Origin: Neckera pumila
Taxonomy: Eukaryota > Streptophyta > Bryopsida > Hypnales > Neckeraceae
NCBI GenBank assembly: GCA_963969595.1
Contig: OZ018409.1
Location: forward strand, 22,352,975-22,416,974
Direction of reading: 5' to 3'
DNA: 64,000 nucleotides
Part shown: piece after piece, positions 22,396 through 36,700 of the stretch
Numbering within the stretch: the first letter of the stretch is position 1
Layout of the letters: each line of letters opens with the position of its first letter
The notes under the pieces: model-generated
Database searches by the model: none
Seen by the model: only the letters and a program-made list of their open reading frames with translations
What the model was told of the DNA's origin: nothing
Position numbers and translations under genes: made by a program

Positions 22396-22670
22396 GGCGG
22401 GAACAGACAGCGGTTTTGGCGACGCTGTCATTTTCAAGGTCCGATAGGGGCAGTGCGAGTGACTTTTCCTAAACCCTATGGAGCGGAGCGAGTAGGGTTT
22501 AAGCTTGTCGTGGAGCGCCGATAGGCGCGTAGCTACAGTCCTCCGTAGGGTTTGCTGAAGGGGGACTATGGATTGATGGGCCGAGTTCTTTGGGTTTTAT
22601 TTTATTTTTTAACATTACAACAAGGAGAGGAAGAGAAATGAAAAACCACAGCACCGTTTAGGGGTTGTAA
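22396..22670. repeat. Repeat blocks R2 + R1, copy 2, contiguous and in reversed order
   Basis: 22396-22457 matches 18530-18590 (GGTGTCATTTTCAAGG and neighbours). It is followed directly by the R1 block (22454-22670), which matches 18083-18297. In the first locus R1 comes first and R2 about 230 bp later, so the blocks were rearranged. Confidence 0.75.
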
Positions 22671-22873
22671 GGTACTTTTTAACTTAAACTTTACTTTTTT
22701 GACAAGCACCTTTAGTATAGGGATTCATCCAAGGATAAGCCAACGTAGTCTATTGTGTATGTGTCTAATGGCACTTTTTTCAAGTAGATATAAGTAATAT
22801 GTAAACTATCTCAAACAACATACCGGGAAACATTTGTATATTCTTTTCTTTCTTTTCCCACCCTTATTCCCAG

Positions 22874-23436
22874 GTTCTCTCAATTTGGTGGACAGTCCAT
22901 TACTACTAATGCAGACACTAGAGCTTTTACTGAAGACGGAAGTGGCTGAAGAAGCGATCAAATGCTTGGTGCATTTGGAGTCTTTTTGTCCAATAATTCT
23001 TGCAGCCCAGGTTTTAGATTCCACAAAACCAGCTTTAGAAAGGGTTACAGTGCGATTTGCTAAGCTTGTGATATTCATTTTCTGAGAGGTGGTCGTTGGA
23101 CATCTGCTGTTGAGAATTCCCGATCGAGTGTTACTACTGGAGAGTTGGAAGTATTTCTACTTTTATCTTGAACCCAACACGCAAAATGACATCTTTGTTA
23201 CTTGGGGTTTGGACAAGCTGTAGAAGATTTGTTTAGACAAGCTGTAGAAGATTTGTTTTTGACTTTGCCATTAGAGCAACAGATGGAGGCCTTACACCGG
23301 AGTAGATTTACCTTCCATGGATTCATGCAGAAGCTCGCTTATAACTTTGATGAAAAGGAACTAGCCAGATGAAGAGGATGCACTCCTACAAGCTGCCGTG
23401 GAAGCAGACATGCAAGCTGAAGTGCAATTGAGCTGA
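22874..23436 (+). pseudogene. BTB/POZ protein gene, C-terminal part, decayed
   Basis: After an acceptor CCCAG at 22873 a frame encodes SLNLVDSPLLLMQTLELLLK, AEEAIKCLVHLE, and ALERVTVRFAKLV. Homology resumes in other frames as TTGELEVFLLL, then GQAVEDLFLTLPLEQQMEAL, then MQKLAYNFDEKEL, and after one more frame change PDEEDALLQAAVEADMQAEV and a TGA at 23434. The LTLPL-x-QQ motif near the C-terminus is characteristic of the same plant BTB family as the 16.5 kb segment. A 24-bp in-frame tandem duplication (RQAVEDLF, near 23213-23260) is present. It is probably the far end of one gene split by 5.5 kb of inserted DNA, or a separate partial copy. Confidence 0.55.
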
Positions 23437-23439
23437 AGT

Positions 23440-24168
23440 GCAATTGAGTTGTTCAAGTGGATGGGGTCATCAGGGTGTATCCAATTCTATGAAGATATGT
23501 GCTCAAGGACGTTTTCAATGAATTTGGTTCTTTCAAGAGTTCATGTAATTTGGTTTAAGTTTTATTGAGGCTGAACAATGGGTCCTAATAAGGGGAGTAT
23601 TTCTTAGGAAGGTCTCAAAGGTACCCACTTCCCAAATTCAAGGAAAAATTTAGGAAGATTATATTTAGCCTATTGTTTATGCTTGTATATTGCTTTTTTC
23701 TGGGCTGTTTTTGGTTTGATTTGGCCAAAAAACATCAAAAACGGCCAAAATTTGACACACACAAAACAAAACAACAAATAAAGATTTAGGCGACAGCATT
23801 GACTAGAAGAGGTTGTATAACTATGGGGTAACCTAAAAAGGCTTGCATAGATAACTCTACTTTAAAAATGCAATCCAAGCGCACAATTGGCCATGACTCA
23901 ATTTTTTTTTGGTTTATACCAAATGTTTGGGTCACTACCGACTTATAAATCCTTTGTTTCAAGCATGGTACCCTACTACCTATAGTCTAATTCTTTGAAC
24001 AAGGTACCACTTGTATTCATAGGTTGGGGCCAAGTTTTTTGTTGTAAACAGGTCCTTATATTCCATATATGTTATAAGTAGTCCAATAGGTCCAAGTAGA
24101 AGATTTCTAATATATAGAACATTCTGGTATGTATTAAATAATATATAATGATTATTTTGGTTACTAAC

Positions 24169-24204
<36 letters not shown>

Positions 24205-24212
24205 TTTTGTTT

Positions 24213-24276
<64 letters not shown>

Positions 24277-26955
24277 TTCATTCATTCATTTATTTATTTA
24301 TTTTTAATTTATCATTTTTTGGGCTATTTAAATACATAGCAAGGGATATATACAAAAGAAATTTTGTAAAATCAATATCATTTAACATCTAACATTCTTC
24401 TTTGAGGATTTAAAAGGAAGTGAAATTACATAACACATATGAGATTTTAATGAGATTCTAATGAGATTTTAATGCTTGTCAAGGTAATTATAGAGGGTCA
24501 TTTGTAGTGTGTGTAACACTAATTTACCAAAATTGCACTATTTTGAAATGGTGCATACTGTGTTGCATCAATTTTCACATTAATTCAATTTTCTATTGAT
24601 GCTAAGTTTGTAGGTGATCTAAGTAATCCCCCTCATTAATAGGAAAAATTTATTTATCTAGAATAACCAACTTTTACATTTAAAAAATAAATAAATAGAA
24701 TTCTAATTAGAAGTGTGGAATACTTATACAAGGATAATTGGATTTTTTTATTGACAGGATTTTTCAAGAAGGCTTGTAAAAAGCATAAGAGAAAAGGTTT
24801 TACCTTTTACAAAAAATATTTTTTAGCATTGCACTTAAATTTTTGGGTTGCTTTTGTTTTAACAACAAGGCCAATCTACTTTTCTAATGTAGTTTTTTTT
24901 TACTTGTACACAAGTAAAGGCATTATAAAATTGGACAAATGGAATTCCAACTTTAGAAAACTTGACAATTTGTTGAGATTCTGACAACTCATGGAAGTTA
25001 TCTTAGAATGCAATAAGAGTAGAGTTTGAAATTCGTTAATTGGAAAAGATTACCAAGCCAATATTTCAATACTTAGCAAATTCTGGGTAGAGATTTGCAT
25101 ATCTTAGTTTTCTTCTATGGTCAATTGTATGTAGTACTTTCTCAGACAACATCCATCCATTTTTTGAAATTGCTTCTTTTTGAACATATACCAAAAATAA
25201 TGAACATTGTGTATTCGAAAGTTTTAATCCGCAAAGGACCAAGCTCCATCAGTTTTTGGCAACATAGTGGTTTTAGGCAACTTATTATAAATGGAATTTT
25301 TATTGTTTTTCTATAAAATTTTCACACAATATGGGCATAAGGTTTTTCTTTAAGACCCAACAAGTTTCATAGCTTTTGACTACATGGTTAAAAAGTCATT
25401 GTATGATATATGTAATTTTTTTCTTTGGCCAGGCAATCTAGGCAAATTTAAAAAATCACTTTTTTCAGAAAAAAATTTGAAATTGGTTTTCTGATTTATA
25501 TATTATGGAAACTTTGAATCATTCCATTTTGATCAATGAGATGAAAGTTATGAGGAGTTTTAGATAGCAGGAAGTTAAGGATTATCTACTCTAAAATAAA
25601 CTTTCAAGTCCTTTATTTAGTTCAACTTTTAGTATTTTGGAGAAAAAATAAAATTATAGGATATAGATTGTTTATCACAACATTACAACCATTGATTAGC
25701 ATTTTTCAATTCTATAACTAAATTCTTGACAATTTTGTATTTTGAATCATTCTCTACTTTTTTCTATTTATTATTTTTTTTTTCCCTAAATGTTGTACAA
25801 TTCCAAATGATCTGAAATTTTTCAAGCATGTATCCAACTTGCTTCAAAGAATGAATCCAAAGAAGCATCACCATTTTTGACATTTTTTAATACAAATGTG
25901 ACCTTGTGAAGTGCAGCTCCCCTTTTTTTTGTATGGTCTAAAAATGGATTTTTGTCAATTCAAAAGCAAGTTCAAACGCTAATATCTTGCAATCCACACA
26001 ATGGAAAATTCTGAAACTTTTTCCACATCTTCTCATAGTAGCATACTATAAAACCTATGGTTAGATATTTCTTATTTTTTTTTCTAATATTTGGTAATTG
26101 TGTTAGAAATGGTAGTTTTGGAGAGTTTTTGGTGAAAACATAGTCAAGGAAATTTAGGCATTAATATAAATTCTACAAATGGAATCATTTCTTAGATTTC
26201 TTTTCATCTATGACTCTAAAACAAACCTCTACTAATGTTAAATCACCATGGCCCCATTTTTTAAACATGTGATTAAACAGCTTCAAATTTTTTTAAATTA
26301 AACTATAGATAAATTCTTTAAAATTTAAAAAAGAAAAAAGACTAAATTAACATAGAAATTGGGCCAACAATACAAGGCTACCCTTGTCTGTACTTTAAAT
26401 GAGTTTGTTTGTTTGTTTATTAAGGTGAGATCTTTTGGACTATGAGTCTCTTAATTGCATTCTTGATATCATTGGAAAGCTTGTGCAAGGAGGGTTGCAC
26501 GAGCTTTGCATCATAGCATTCCAGCGTGCGAGCATTCCGGCGTGCAACAAAAAAGATATTGAATTTTAAACTTTTTACAAATTAAAAAATTAGAATTTTA
26601 TTTAGTTATTTTTTAATTACATTGTAGCAACAACACAGGGCACACTAGTTCGTAGTTATTCTAATACCATGGTATTAATAACTACTATCCCCAATTTGCT
26701 TTAAAAAAATACATGCTATCTTTTGAAAAATTTGTTAATGTAGTTCATGCAACCAAAAAATGTTCAAAAATATATATAAATTTAAAATATATATTTTTTA
26801 TTATCAAATTCAAATTTCATTGATGGTATTATTTACATAGATAAATATTAGAAAATCAAAACTTTTGGATTAAAATGATTAATTCAAGAGATTTGATTGG
26901 TTTATTATCATTCAACATTAATAGATACTAGTGTGACCCTATGCCGTTGGCCCAA
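23440..26955. other. AT-rich intergenic DNA with microsatellites
   Basis: A (TA)n run at about 24173-24201 is followed by poly-T and a long (TTTA)n tetranucleotide array to about 24303, with a few TTCA variants. The open frames at 24148-24392 are produced by this array. No gene was recognised elsewhere in the stretch. Confidence 0.75.
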
Positions 26956-26958
26956 TTT

Positions 26959-27035
26959 TCATCTACTTCTGGTTCCACTCCTGGTTCTACTTCCGATTCT
27001 ACTCCCAGTTCTACTCCCGGTTCCACTTCCAGTAC
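26959..27035. repeat. 12-bp minisatellite (TTCTACTCCCGG-like)
   Basis: About six units of 12 bp such as GGTTCCACTCCT, GGTTCTACTTCC and AGTTCTACTCCC. Because 12 is a multiple of 3 it stays open and would encode a Gly/Ser-Ser-Thr-Pro/Ser repeat (STSGSTPGSTSDSTP). No start codon or gene context was seen. Confidence 0.75.
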
Positions 27036-27069
27036 CAAGAACGCCACCAAAATCAAAGTAAAAGTAATT

Positions 27070-27745
27070 TTCTAATTTTTTAATCAATAAATACTTTGAA
27101 ATTCAATAACTTTTGCACCACCGCTCCAAACGCCACGAAACCAAGCCGGTGCACCCCTCTTCGGCGAGAGCTTTCCGACGGTACCAAGCACACGGCCGGG
27201 GGACGCACGGTTAGGAAGTTGTCCACGCTACAAACAAACAAAACAAAACAAAACAAAACAAAACAAAAAAACAAAAAAAAAAACAAAAAAACAAAAAAAC
27301 AAACAAACAGCCTCATTTAAGGTATTGATATAGGATTAACTCTATAATGTGGTATTACACCGAGGCTGTGCAAAAGGACCGTAGAATTTATCATTTGATA
27401 TACTGCTTGATTTATTGGATGCAACTCCGGGAACTGCCACTCCCAAAAAATGCGAAGTCACTCTGTATGGTCTTAATTTGAACAAGTGTGCCATGTGCTA
27501 TGTGCCACAATATAATTAAATTAAATTAAAATTAATTTCTAATTTTTAATTCATAAAATTTTTGAAATTCAATATCTTTCACAACATAGGTTCAAATGCC
27601 TAGAAGCAAAGCCCGTGCACCCCTCTTCACAAAGAGCTTTCCGACGGTACCAAGAAAATAACTAGGGGACTCACGGGCCAAGAGATCTCACCATATCAAA
27701 CGAACAAAACAAAACAAACAACTTAATTTAAGGTATAGATACAAC
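27070..27745. repeat. Two diverged direct repeats with an (AAAAC)n tract
   Basis: 27070-27345 and 27545-27745 share TTGAAATTCAATA, GTGCACCCCTCTTC, GAGCTTTCCGACGGTACCAA and an (ACAAA)n-rich tail followed by ATTTAAGGTAT. The (AAAAC)n tract occupies about 27235-27305. The A-rich tails suggest retroposed copies (SINE-like), but no tRNA-like head was recognised. Confidence 0.6.
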
Positions 27746-30700
27746 ATATACATTGGTGCAAGTCTCTATGTATTTTCTTTTAGATCCGACTATGTGAACT
27801 TTGAGATCATTTAAACAAATCTAGAATCACAATTGTAAGATCTAAGGCATCATGATCATCTAAATTTCTTTTCAACCTATTTCAAATAATTAGGAAAGAA
27901 AAATGATTCTAGAAACCAAATAAATCATTATTTTTTTGGCCATTTAGACTTGTTGTAGACTTCTAACTCCAAAAAGAATAGCATTCACATTGATCTCAAT
28001 GTAAACTTGACTTAGACCTCAATTAATTCTTCATTCAATTACAACCAAAAAGGTTTGAGTGGTTCCTTATTCTAATTTTAGTAAAAAACAACTTGTAAAT
28101 GGAAGAATGGCTATTGTTTCAATGAAAAATGGACAAATTTCATCCATTTTTTATAACCTTAATTGACAATACTTTCACATCATTATATGAAATTTAGGTA
28201 ATTTTAGATATCTTTTGATTCTAAATAGAGTTCCATGATAAAAGTGACATATTGATTAGTGAATTTTAGCACTAAGGTCATTTTTCCTAAAATTATATTT
28301 GAATTTCACCATGATCTTTCTTTCATTTGAGCCAAATTACTTAAATGAATCTTATCAACTATAAATCCTACTTTACCTCAAGACATTATAAACTTCTTCT
28401 AAAGGCACACTTTACTGCAATTTGAGTTGACTTCCTACAATTACATTTTCAAATCTATATTGACATAAATTTTATTTTATAGTATAATGTACGAATGCAA
28501 TAATTTTAATGACCCTGAGTTTAAACAAAAGGATAATCCTAACTTCCAAGATTATCAAAGAACATTCAGAGAAATTGAGGTTTAGGAGTCATTTTTGTTT
28601 ATCCTTCCATTTATAAGCAAGCCTTGAAAAGTTGCATACACTATAGAAAACAATGGCATGTTTAAATAGCAGCCAATAAAAATTCAAGAGTTTTTGAGGC
28701 AAGAAATTTGTTTGTAAATTTATTATGAAATTTCAAACATAACACATTAATGACAGTGTAAACAAATTGAAAACTAAAAATGTTATTTTAAATAATTAGA
28801 AACATTTAAAATTTAGTAAAATATTGAATATTTAAAATTATTAAAAATTAAATATCCTAAACAAAAACTTGAAAGTTTGAAATTTTAAGTGATTTGAACT
28901 TCAATTACAAGAAAATATGACACAATACAAAATGAAATGTTAAAGAATGGAATTCAAATTTATTTTACTTTTTTATTTTATAGGATCAGCTATTGAAGTT
29001 TGAAGTTGAAGTGAGAAAGAAGTAACCTCAATTATTCTTAAATTAAACAATACTCATCTTGCCTATAATGGTAGTATTTACCTTAATCAATTCAATGAAA
29101 TTTTTGAATGAATAATCAATTTTAAAAACTCAATTAATTTAATTTATATATTCTCTACCTTTGTGAAAAGAAAAAAGTCATGTAATGAACACCCTTAAAG
29201 GTATGTTCTCACTTGGCTGTATGAAAGAGTGGTTTCCAAAAGTAAGAACCCTGCACTGTTTTCCAAGAAGACTCCTTTACACATGCACAACTACTTACAA
29301 CCCTAGGCATCACTTTTGTACAAAAAAACTAGTTAAATGAGTTACATTATGAAGAAAGAATGAATCAAATAATTACATTAGAATGAAATCATTCTAATTT
29401 CAATAGCAAAGTACTGTGTTTTTAAACATTATAGATTTAATATATAGCTTGTGTATATGTATGAATTAAATTGCGTCAAAAATAAACAAAGTAGTTGTCA
29501 ATGAAAAGGTAATTATCTAGTGAGACTCTTCCATCCAATTCCTATAGAATTTTAATTAAATCCTGAAGACATATCCCCTAATAAAAATAAGTGACTATAT
29601 ACAAATAGAAATGAATAAGATCATAATTGTAAGACCAATCATTTTGTAAAAGTGTTGGAATACAAAATATATACAAAGGCCTTTTTAGCAACCAAAGAAT
29701 ATATTTTAGTTCACCAACCAAAATCTTTAGAAAAAAAAGTTTAAGAAAAAGACTACCAACTTATTGAACTACAATTACATTTTAAAAGTTAATTGAGAAA
29801 TGAGAATTAGAATTTGCAAATTTATTTATAAATATACTCTAAAAATTTATTTAAAATTTATAAAGTTTTAAAACTTCAATAGCTTATCAACGGTGGCGCA
29901 AAGAGCATTATTGTCCTAGTTTTAATTTTTCATTTAATTAATCCCTGAAGGACTTAGGAGACTATTTTAGATTTTATAAGAATTTAGGTAGGCTCTGTTG
30001 AATTTGAAACTTGGAATATAAATTATATGATAATTTTAGAATGCATCACAATTGTTCTAATATATGCATAAAACTTTATTTCACATCATTCCAATAAATA
30101 TACTACAAGAGTTAGAATTTTTTTTAATTTCAATGTCAAATTTGGCATTTAAAAATATATTCCAAAAAAAATTAATTAAATTTATGGGATTGTATCATTA
30201 GAAGATGAATGGAGCTTGAAGAAGGCCACAAACTTAGAATAAACAGTGATAATACTGTTGCACTAGAAAACCAAAGAAAAACAAATAAAAACACGTCCTA
30301 GCTAGTGAAATTTTAGCTAACAAGAGATTTCAGTTTTTCAATTATTCAATTATTCAAATTTGCTTAGAAGAAAAACTAAACAAAACATTATTATTAGTTT
30401 TTTAAAATACATTTCTAAAGTATCTTAAATTTTTTTTAAATTCAACAATTGAATAGTATTTCACTGGTGTTCTAGTTTTGCAACCTTTTTTAAGCCCCAT
30501 TTCTCTTATAATGAGAGTGATACCTATTCAAAACATTTGAACCATTCAACTTAGAATAATGAGTTGAAATTATGAAGAGGTTTTTTTAATGGGCAATGAA
30601 GATAGAAAAAATGTATATAGTTGTTTTTTGAACAAAATTTTGAAATTCAAAAAAGAATAAAGAAGAGAAAAGGTACCCATTGTCTATTAGAACATTCTTA

Positions 30701-33700
30701 ATGTTGATACTAACTATTTTCAATTTTTCTTGTAATTTTTCTAGTAGCTTGCAGTTTAGTTGCTTCTTTCTTTCAATGCCAGCTTCTATTTTATAGTTTT
30801 TTTAAAGATGAATATGAGAACTTTTTGGTTTAAATTAATTACATATATTTTCAAATAATGTTTCAGTATATTGATTAAAAGACATGAGTTATGGGACATG
30901 ACTTATTTCTCCTACAAAATTTGAAAGACAAAATTTTGCCTTATGTAAGGGCTAGAAGAGCCTACATTTTGAAGTTTAGGCACATTGAACTTGGAGCTAA
31001 TGAAAATATTTACTCTAAGTTTTGGAAGGATGTATTTAAATAAGTTGACTAAAGGTTACTATAATTGAGTTTGCTAAGAAATAAATATGGATGAAGATTT
31101 TAGCAATGCTTTGAGGATGAGTGCTTTAAAGCAATTTTGGGCCTTAACATCAAAGAACTTTAGCCCTATGTTAAAAATAATTATAGTTGACTTTAGAATT
31201 TTGCATTCTTTTACAAATTCAACTCTAAAAGATTATTATAAACTTGTCATTATAAAAGATGAAAATTTATTAGTAAAAAGCATTTCTAATTTTAGGAATA
31301 ATATTTTATTTTAGAATATTTTTCAATTTTCAAATCAAAGCTTTTGTTTAGATGTAATTTAAATTCAAAATCTACAACTTTTGTTTACAATATGCCTTTC
31401 TAGAATTTGGAATCAAATAGTGAATCAATACATTTAGGAATCATATATTTAGTTTCTTGAGCGTCATTTTTAGTCACTTGGATGTTTTCATTTAGGTTGA
31501 TAATGACAATATCAAAGGATGCATGTGTCATCTTAGCTGTAGGTGCATGCAGTCAATCCAAATTCAACAAGACACATCTATTTTAAAATCATCTCAAACA
31601 ACATTAGGCATATATATATTAGATATTCAATATAACTTGTCATCTCTATTCAATGTTTCATTGCCACCTCCTTAGAATGGACTCTATTGAGGTATATGAG
31701 CTTGGAGAGTGCACTCCCATTTTTTTGGCAATCAAATGAAGGATTATAATAATTACCTTGGTTCTAAATTTTAAACATGGTTTGGAGGTAAATTAGCATC
31801 ATCATAATTGGTTTAGGGTCTTTATAAGTAATGAAGGTTAGTGAAAGATAAAGAGTTTTATTTAATTTTACTTAAACAATAGCTTTGCCAAAAAAATAAC
31901 ATATATATAATTTTTTGGAAATGCTTCTTGTTTTATGGTATATGGCATGTTTAGTATATAACTTTGTAAAGAGTATCCTAGGTGGAATCCAATGTTGGAA
32001 CTTGTCAGATTACAAGTCAAATTCCAATGGATCTTATTGCTATGGCAATTGCAAGAAATGAAGGTACAATTGTGATAGGTGCGCAACTAGCTCTAGAAGC
32101 TCTTTGTAGATTAGAGTTTGGCTAGTGTTGATTGGTAGACGATAGTGAGAATTGCAATGGATTTTGCAAACAAATATTGATGTGCATTATAGTAGATATT
32201 TGGAGATAGCCGGGGAGCAAAATTTGGATTTTGCTTCTAGCTTTCGAACTTTTTTATTTATTTATTTGAACAAATGGGAAACCTATTGCATTAAAAAGAA
32301 ACCAAAGAATAACAACCAAGCCAAAACAGCTGGACAAAAGAGCCGAACAAGAACGGAGCTTCTGGACTTTTGAGCATATCGAAGCCATACTACAAATAAT
32401 TACTCATATGCACCTCTAAATTCCGTATACCTGCAAACATCCATTATAATATATGCACTTGTGAATGATGTTGTAGTACGTTTTTTTTTACTTACATTGA
32501 TGGAATAGAAGGTAAAAACTTCATATGGCAGTTTATAGTGAGATTGGTGCAGAGTCAGGTGCCCCCATATGGTCAGAATGGTGTGTTTCATATGGTGAAA
32601 ATTGCGGCATTAAAGTGCATACGTCAGAAAACCAGAATTGGTATTGATTTGAAGATCTAGACAAGCATCTGGAAGAATGCCAAGTTCTTGGAATTCTACC
32701 AATCAATCGTAATTAGAGCTCTAAATTAATTTGGACACTGTAAAATATGTTTTTGTTTTAACCAATTCAACTAAAAAGATTGATTCCACATTATAAACGC
32801 TGCAACCAATATTGTCATCCTTGTTAAAATGGCCAAGTTTCAGAAGATTTGTACTTTCTAGACACTACTATGCTAAGTGCTTGTGCTTGAAATTTGTTTC
32901 AATTTGAAAGTGTTTAGTGCTTGAATCCACTTTTGATTTCAAAGTACTTTATCTTTGCAACTAGGTGCTTGAATCCACTTTTGATTTCAAAGTACTTTAT
33001 CTTTGCAACTAGGTGCTTGAATTTCCCACTTTTTACTTTGTATATCCATTTTTATATGTGCAGTTTTCAAAGATGAATTTTCCTATGACCCCAAGCACTA
33101 AGTTAGTGTTTGAAAATAAATTGCCGATGTTTTAAAAGAACATAGGGTATACAAAAATAGCACTAAATTTATTTTTTAAATTAAATTTAGGGTACATGAA
33201 ATAAGAAAAATTTAGAAATTTAGGTAAACATAGCCCTATAAAAATTCACAAGATTTACCTACATAGCCCTCATGTAATAAGAGCTTGGTCATACGGTACC
33301 AATAAACACCCTATATAATGCACCTCCCAAGTACGTGAGTTCTAACATGAATAAGCCTTTGACATTGGACCAAAAAGAAATGTATGCTTAAAAATTAATT
33401 GGCATAGAGTGCCAAACACTACTTTGGTGCTACACGAAAAAATATAGTACAGTCCGCACAACATTGGCATCAACCAAAGACTCTAATTGTTTATTATTTG
33501 GAAGTTAGTTTGGAAATACTATATCATAGGCAAGTGATTATCATGGCATTGCAGAGTCAAGTATAAAGAGACATGCACTAGTAAAAAGTGGCAAGGAAAG
33601 CATAATTGCTCAATAAAAATTCAATTCACTTGAAGAGTGCATTTACAATTTGGTCAATTTACAATAATATGAAAAAATTGCTTTACAAATTAAACATGGC

Positions 33701-36700
33701 CACATTACTTGTTGGAAATTCAAAATAAGAGGTAAATTAGTTGACATTCACAAAATGAGTAAAGCTTTCAAGACATCCGAAAAAATGTAAACATATATTT
33801 ATTTTCCAACCTTATTATAGTGAAAATTTGAAATTTTATCAAAGTATTTTGAGTTCTATACATACTTTTTATTTATTCTTCAAAAAATTATAGTGATTTC
33901 AAACAATCAAAAGCAAATTTAAAATTTTTATAACTTTCAAAAAAATGGATTTTATAATTTAAAAACAAAATATGATTTTATTCATCTATAGTGGCAAAAT
34001 GGAGCATACAACATAAGATATCTAAAGATGAGCACATATGGTTAAGCACACATTCCTAAGCACAACTATTGCCCAAGGTATGTAAACATTTCCATAAACG
34101 TAGACATATCCACTTCCCAATTGTATCCCAATCTACATTTGTCTAAAATTACCAATTATTTGTGGTATTTTTATTAAATAATATTTGTTAGTACTATCCT
34201 TCTAAGTTGATTATGGGTTTATCATGAGTGATTTTCACAAGAATTTTATTCTTTTAAATTTGAATTAAGTTTGGAATGTTAAATTTTAATTATGATAATT
34301 CTAACACACGTTTTAACAAAAAAAATCTTACTTTATCTTTGAAGTCATTTTTGAAGGGTATGGTATCAATTTCATATCTAGTCCTTGATATGATCCTATA
34401 GAAAAGGTCACTCTCTAAATGTTAAGGGAAGGATCAAATTAATTTTCAAATATCATTACATCCTAAGCTTAAACAATAATTCCATGGAGAATGGTAAAAA
34501 TTCATGTAAAATTTAAATAAAATAAAATTCATCTATAGAATATGGTTTTGATCAATGTAAACAAAAAAATTATAAATAATCCTTTTACAATAGAAAATTT
34601 TAGTACAGAAGGTAAAAAATTGCCTAAATTGGGACCCCATTCATTCAATTTAGCTTTTATATTTTATTATTTTAGAAGGAGGTCTATTGACCTATATTAA
34701 AGATGCCTTCAAATTCCTTTTTAGTGAAGGCAAACTAAAATTTTGGTGGATGCATGAAACATGTTATGTTATCTAATTCAACGATAATTTTTTTTGAAAG
34801 ATATAGCTTATATTTGAAAACTTGAAAAGGCTTCTACAAGTATATTAAAATTGTAATAATGTATAGCAAAATTATATTCTATTATGAATTCAAAATTGGA
34901 AGGGCTATACTAAATGTAAGTTTTGTTAGAAAAGGGCTACAAAAACATAAAATAAAATCATAGTAATGTTTTACAATTTAAAAATGATGCATATGTTGAA
35001 TTTGCATATTCATGTTGAAACTTTATTCAAAAATAAAATTGTTAAAAAATATCAAAATCTAACCAAAAGCTCACAGTTTACTTTTAGATACAAAGAATTT
35101 TAAAGAATAAAAAAATAATGTTGCTTAAATTATCATTGCTATATTTTCTTGCCAAATCCATGCTCATCTTTCTACTCGTTTTTATTTTATAAATTTTTAG
35201 CATATGAATTTTTTTAATTCAACATTTCATGCTTAAAATCATATAATCCATCTCATCTTGTACATTTTTCCATTTTAAGAGCTTTTTGGCTATAACAAAA
35301 AAGATAACATTTTAGATCATTTAGATTTACATGCTTTCACCAAAAAAACTAATTAAATTTTTAGACTTAATATAAATGACATTATACTAGTAAATAAAAT
35401 AAGGTTATAATTTTAATTTTATTCATGTTTTAATTTGTAGAACAAGATTGATAGTGACAATATAGAACAATTTCTACTAATGTATACTACAATGTTGAAA
35501 TTCATATATTTTTTAGTTTAAATTTGATAATGCCAAATGGTATCACAAGTGCTAATTTTTAATCATCATTGCTAGACCATAATTGCATTATAGTCATAAT
35601 CGCTAGACCATTTGACCATTAAATGATCTAGCAATTATATGACATGATCATAATTGCACGATATAGTTGCATTATATTACATTGTATTAAGATAATTGCA
35701 AATTATGAAAGTTATTGTGAGTCTTAGATTTTTCTTGGAAAATCTCATTTTCAAAGATCTCAAAGGCCACAACAAAAATGTTTTACTTTCAGCTTAAAGT
35801 CATAATAATGGAAAAAATACATTAAATATTAATACATCCTTTATATAATTTTTTTTATTTTTGTTTTTATTTTGTTCCAAAAATTTCACTTTACTATTAA
35901 TTTTTTTTATAGAAATTTATATTTATTAAAATTCATTTATAGTTGATTCTATTCCAATTATATATTTCAATCTTGTACAAAGTTATTGAATGTTTTTTAA
36001 TCCTATAACAAAATTAGATAGGAATAGTGCAATTTACGTTTTTTTGTATAAAGTGAATTTTTAATAGCTTTTGAAAATTATTTGATCAAGAATTGTTTGA
36101 CAAAATTGATTAATCTTTCTATATGTTGTTGGAATTATTTTTTTGATAGTTTTAGAAGTTGAAGTTTATAATAATTTCACTAGTTAAATGTAATAAATTG
36201 AATATTAATTCATGAATAGGTTTTTAATTCAAAAAAAAATTGGTATGATTAAAAACATGTGAAATTAAATTAATTATACATATAATTCTTCAAAATTATA
36301 CCAAATTAAAAAACAATAAGTGCCGATTTTGAATATAATGTGTGTAATTCTTATGTAATTATTAATACTAATAAAATTTGCACATATTTTTATAATACAT
36401 TGTAATTTTTGATGAATCCAATTTTACAAGTAATATTTAATTTAAAGACAAAAAATATTTTATTTTATTTTATTTTATTTTAGAGTAAATTTTTATTATT
36501 TGTTCAATTTTAAATACCAAAAATATAATCAAATTTTGATTTTATCATTAGTGACTTAAACCATGTATGATTTATAATGAAATATTAAATAATAGATACA
36601 ATGGACAAAAAAGATTCATATCATAAAGGTACAAATTGAAAAAGCATATTCTTGAGGAAATGTTTTTGTGGATAGTATCAAATCATTAAACTAATATGTA

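Noticed and set aside
18083..22670. LTR retrotransposon with R1 as the long terminal repeats
   Set aside because: No TG...CA ends, no primer-binding site or polypurine tract, and no reverse transcriptase or integrase between the copies.
24148..24392. Open frames rich in YLFI repeats
   Set aside because: Produced entirely by the (TTTA)n microsatellite.
27080..27320. Open frames on both strands with Lys/Asn- or Phe-rich ends
   Set aside because: They arise from the (AAAAC)n tract and lie in a non-coding repeat pair.
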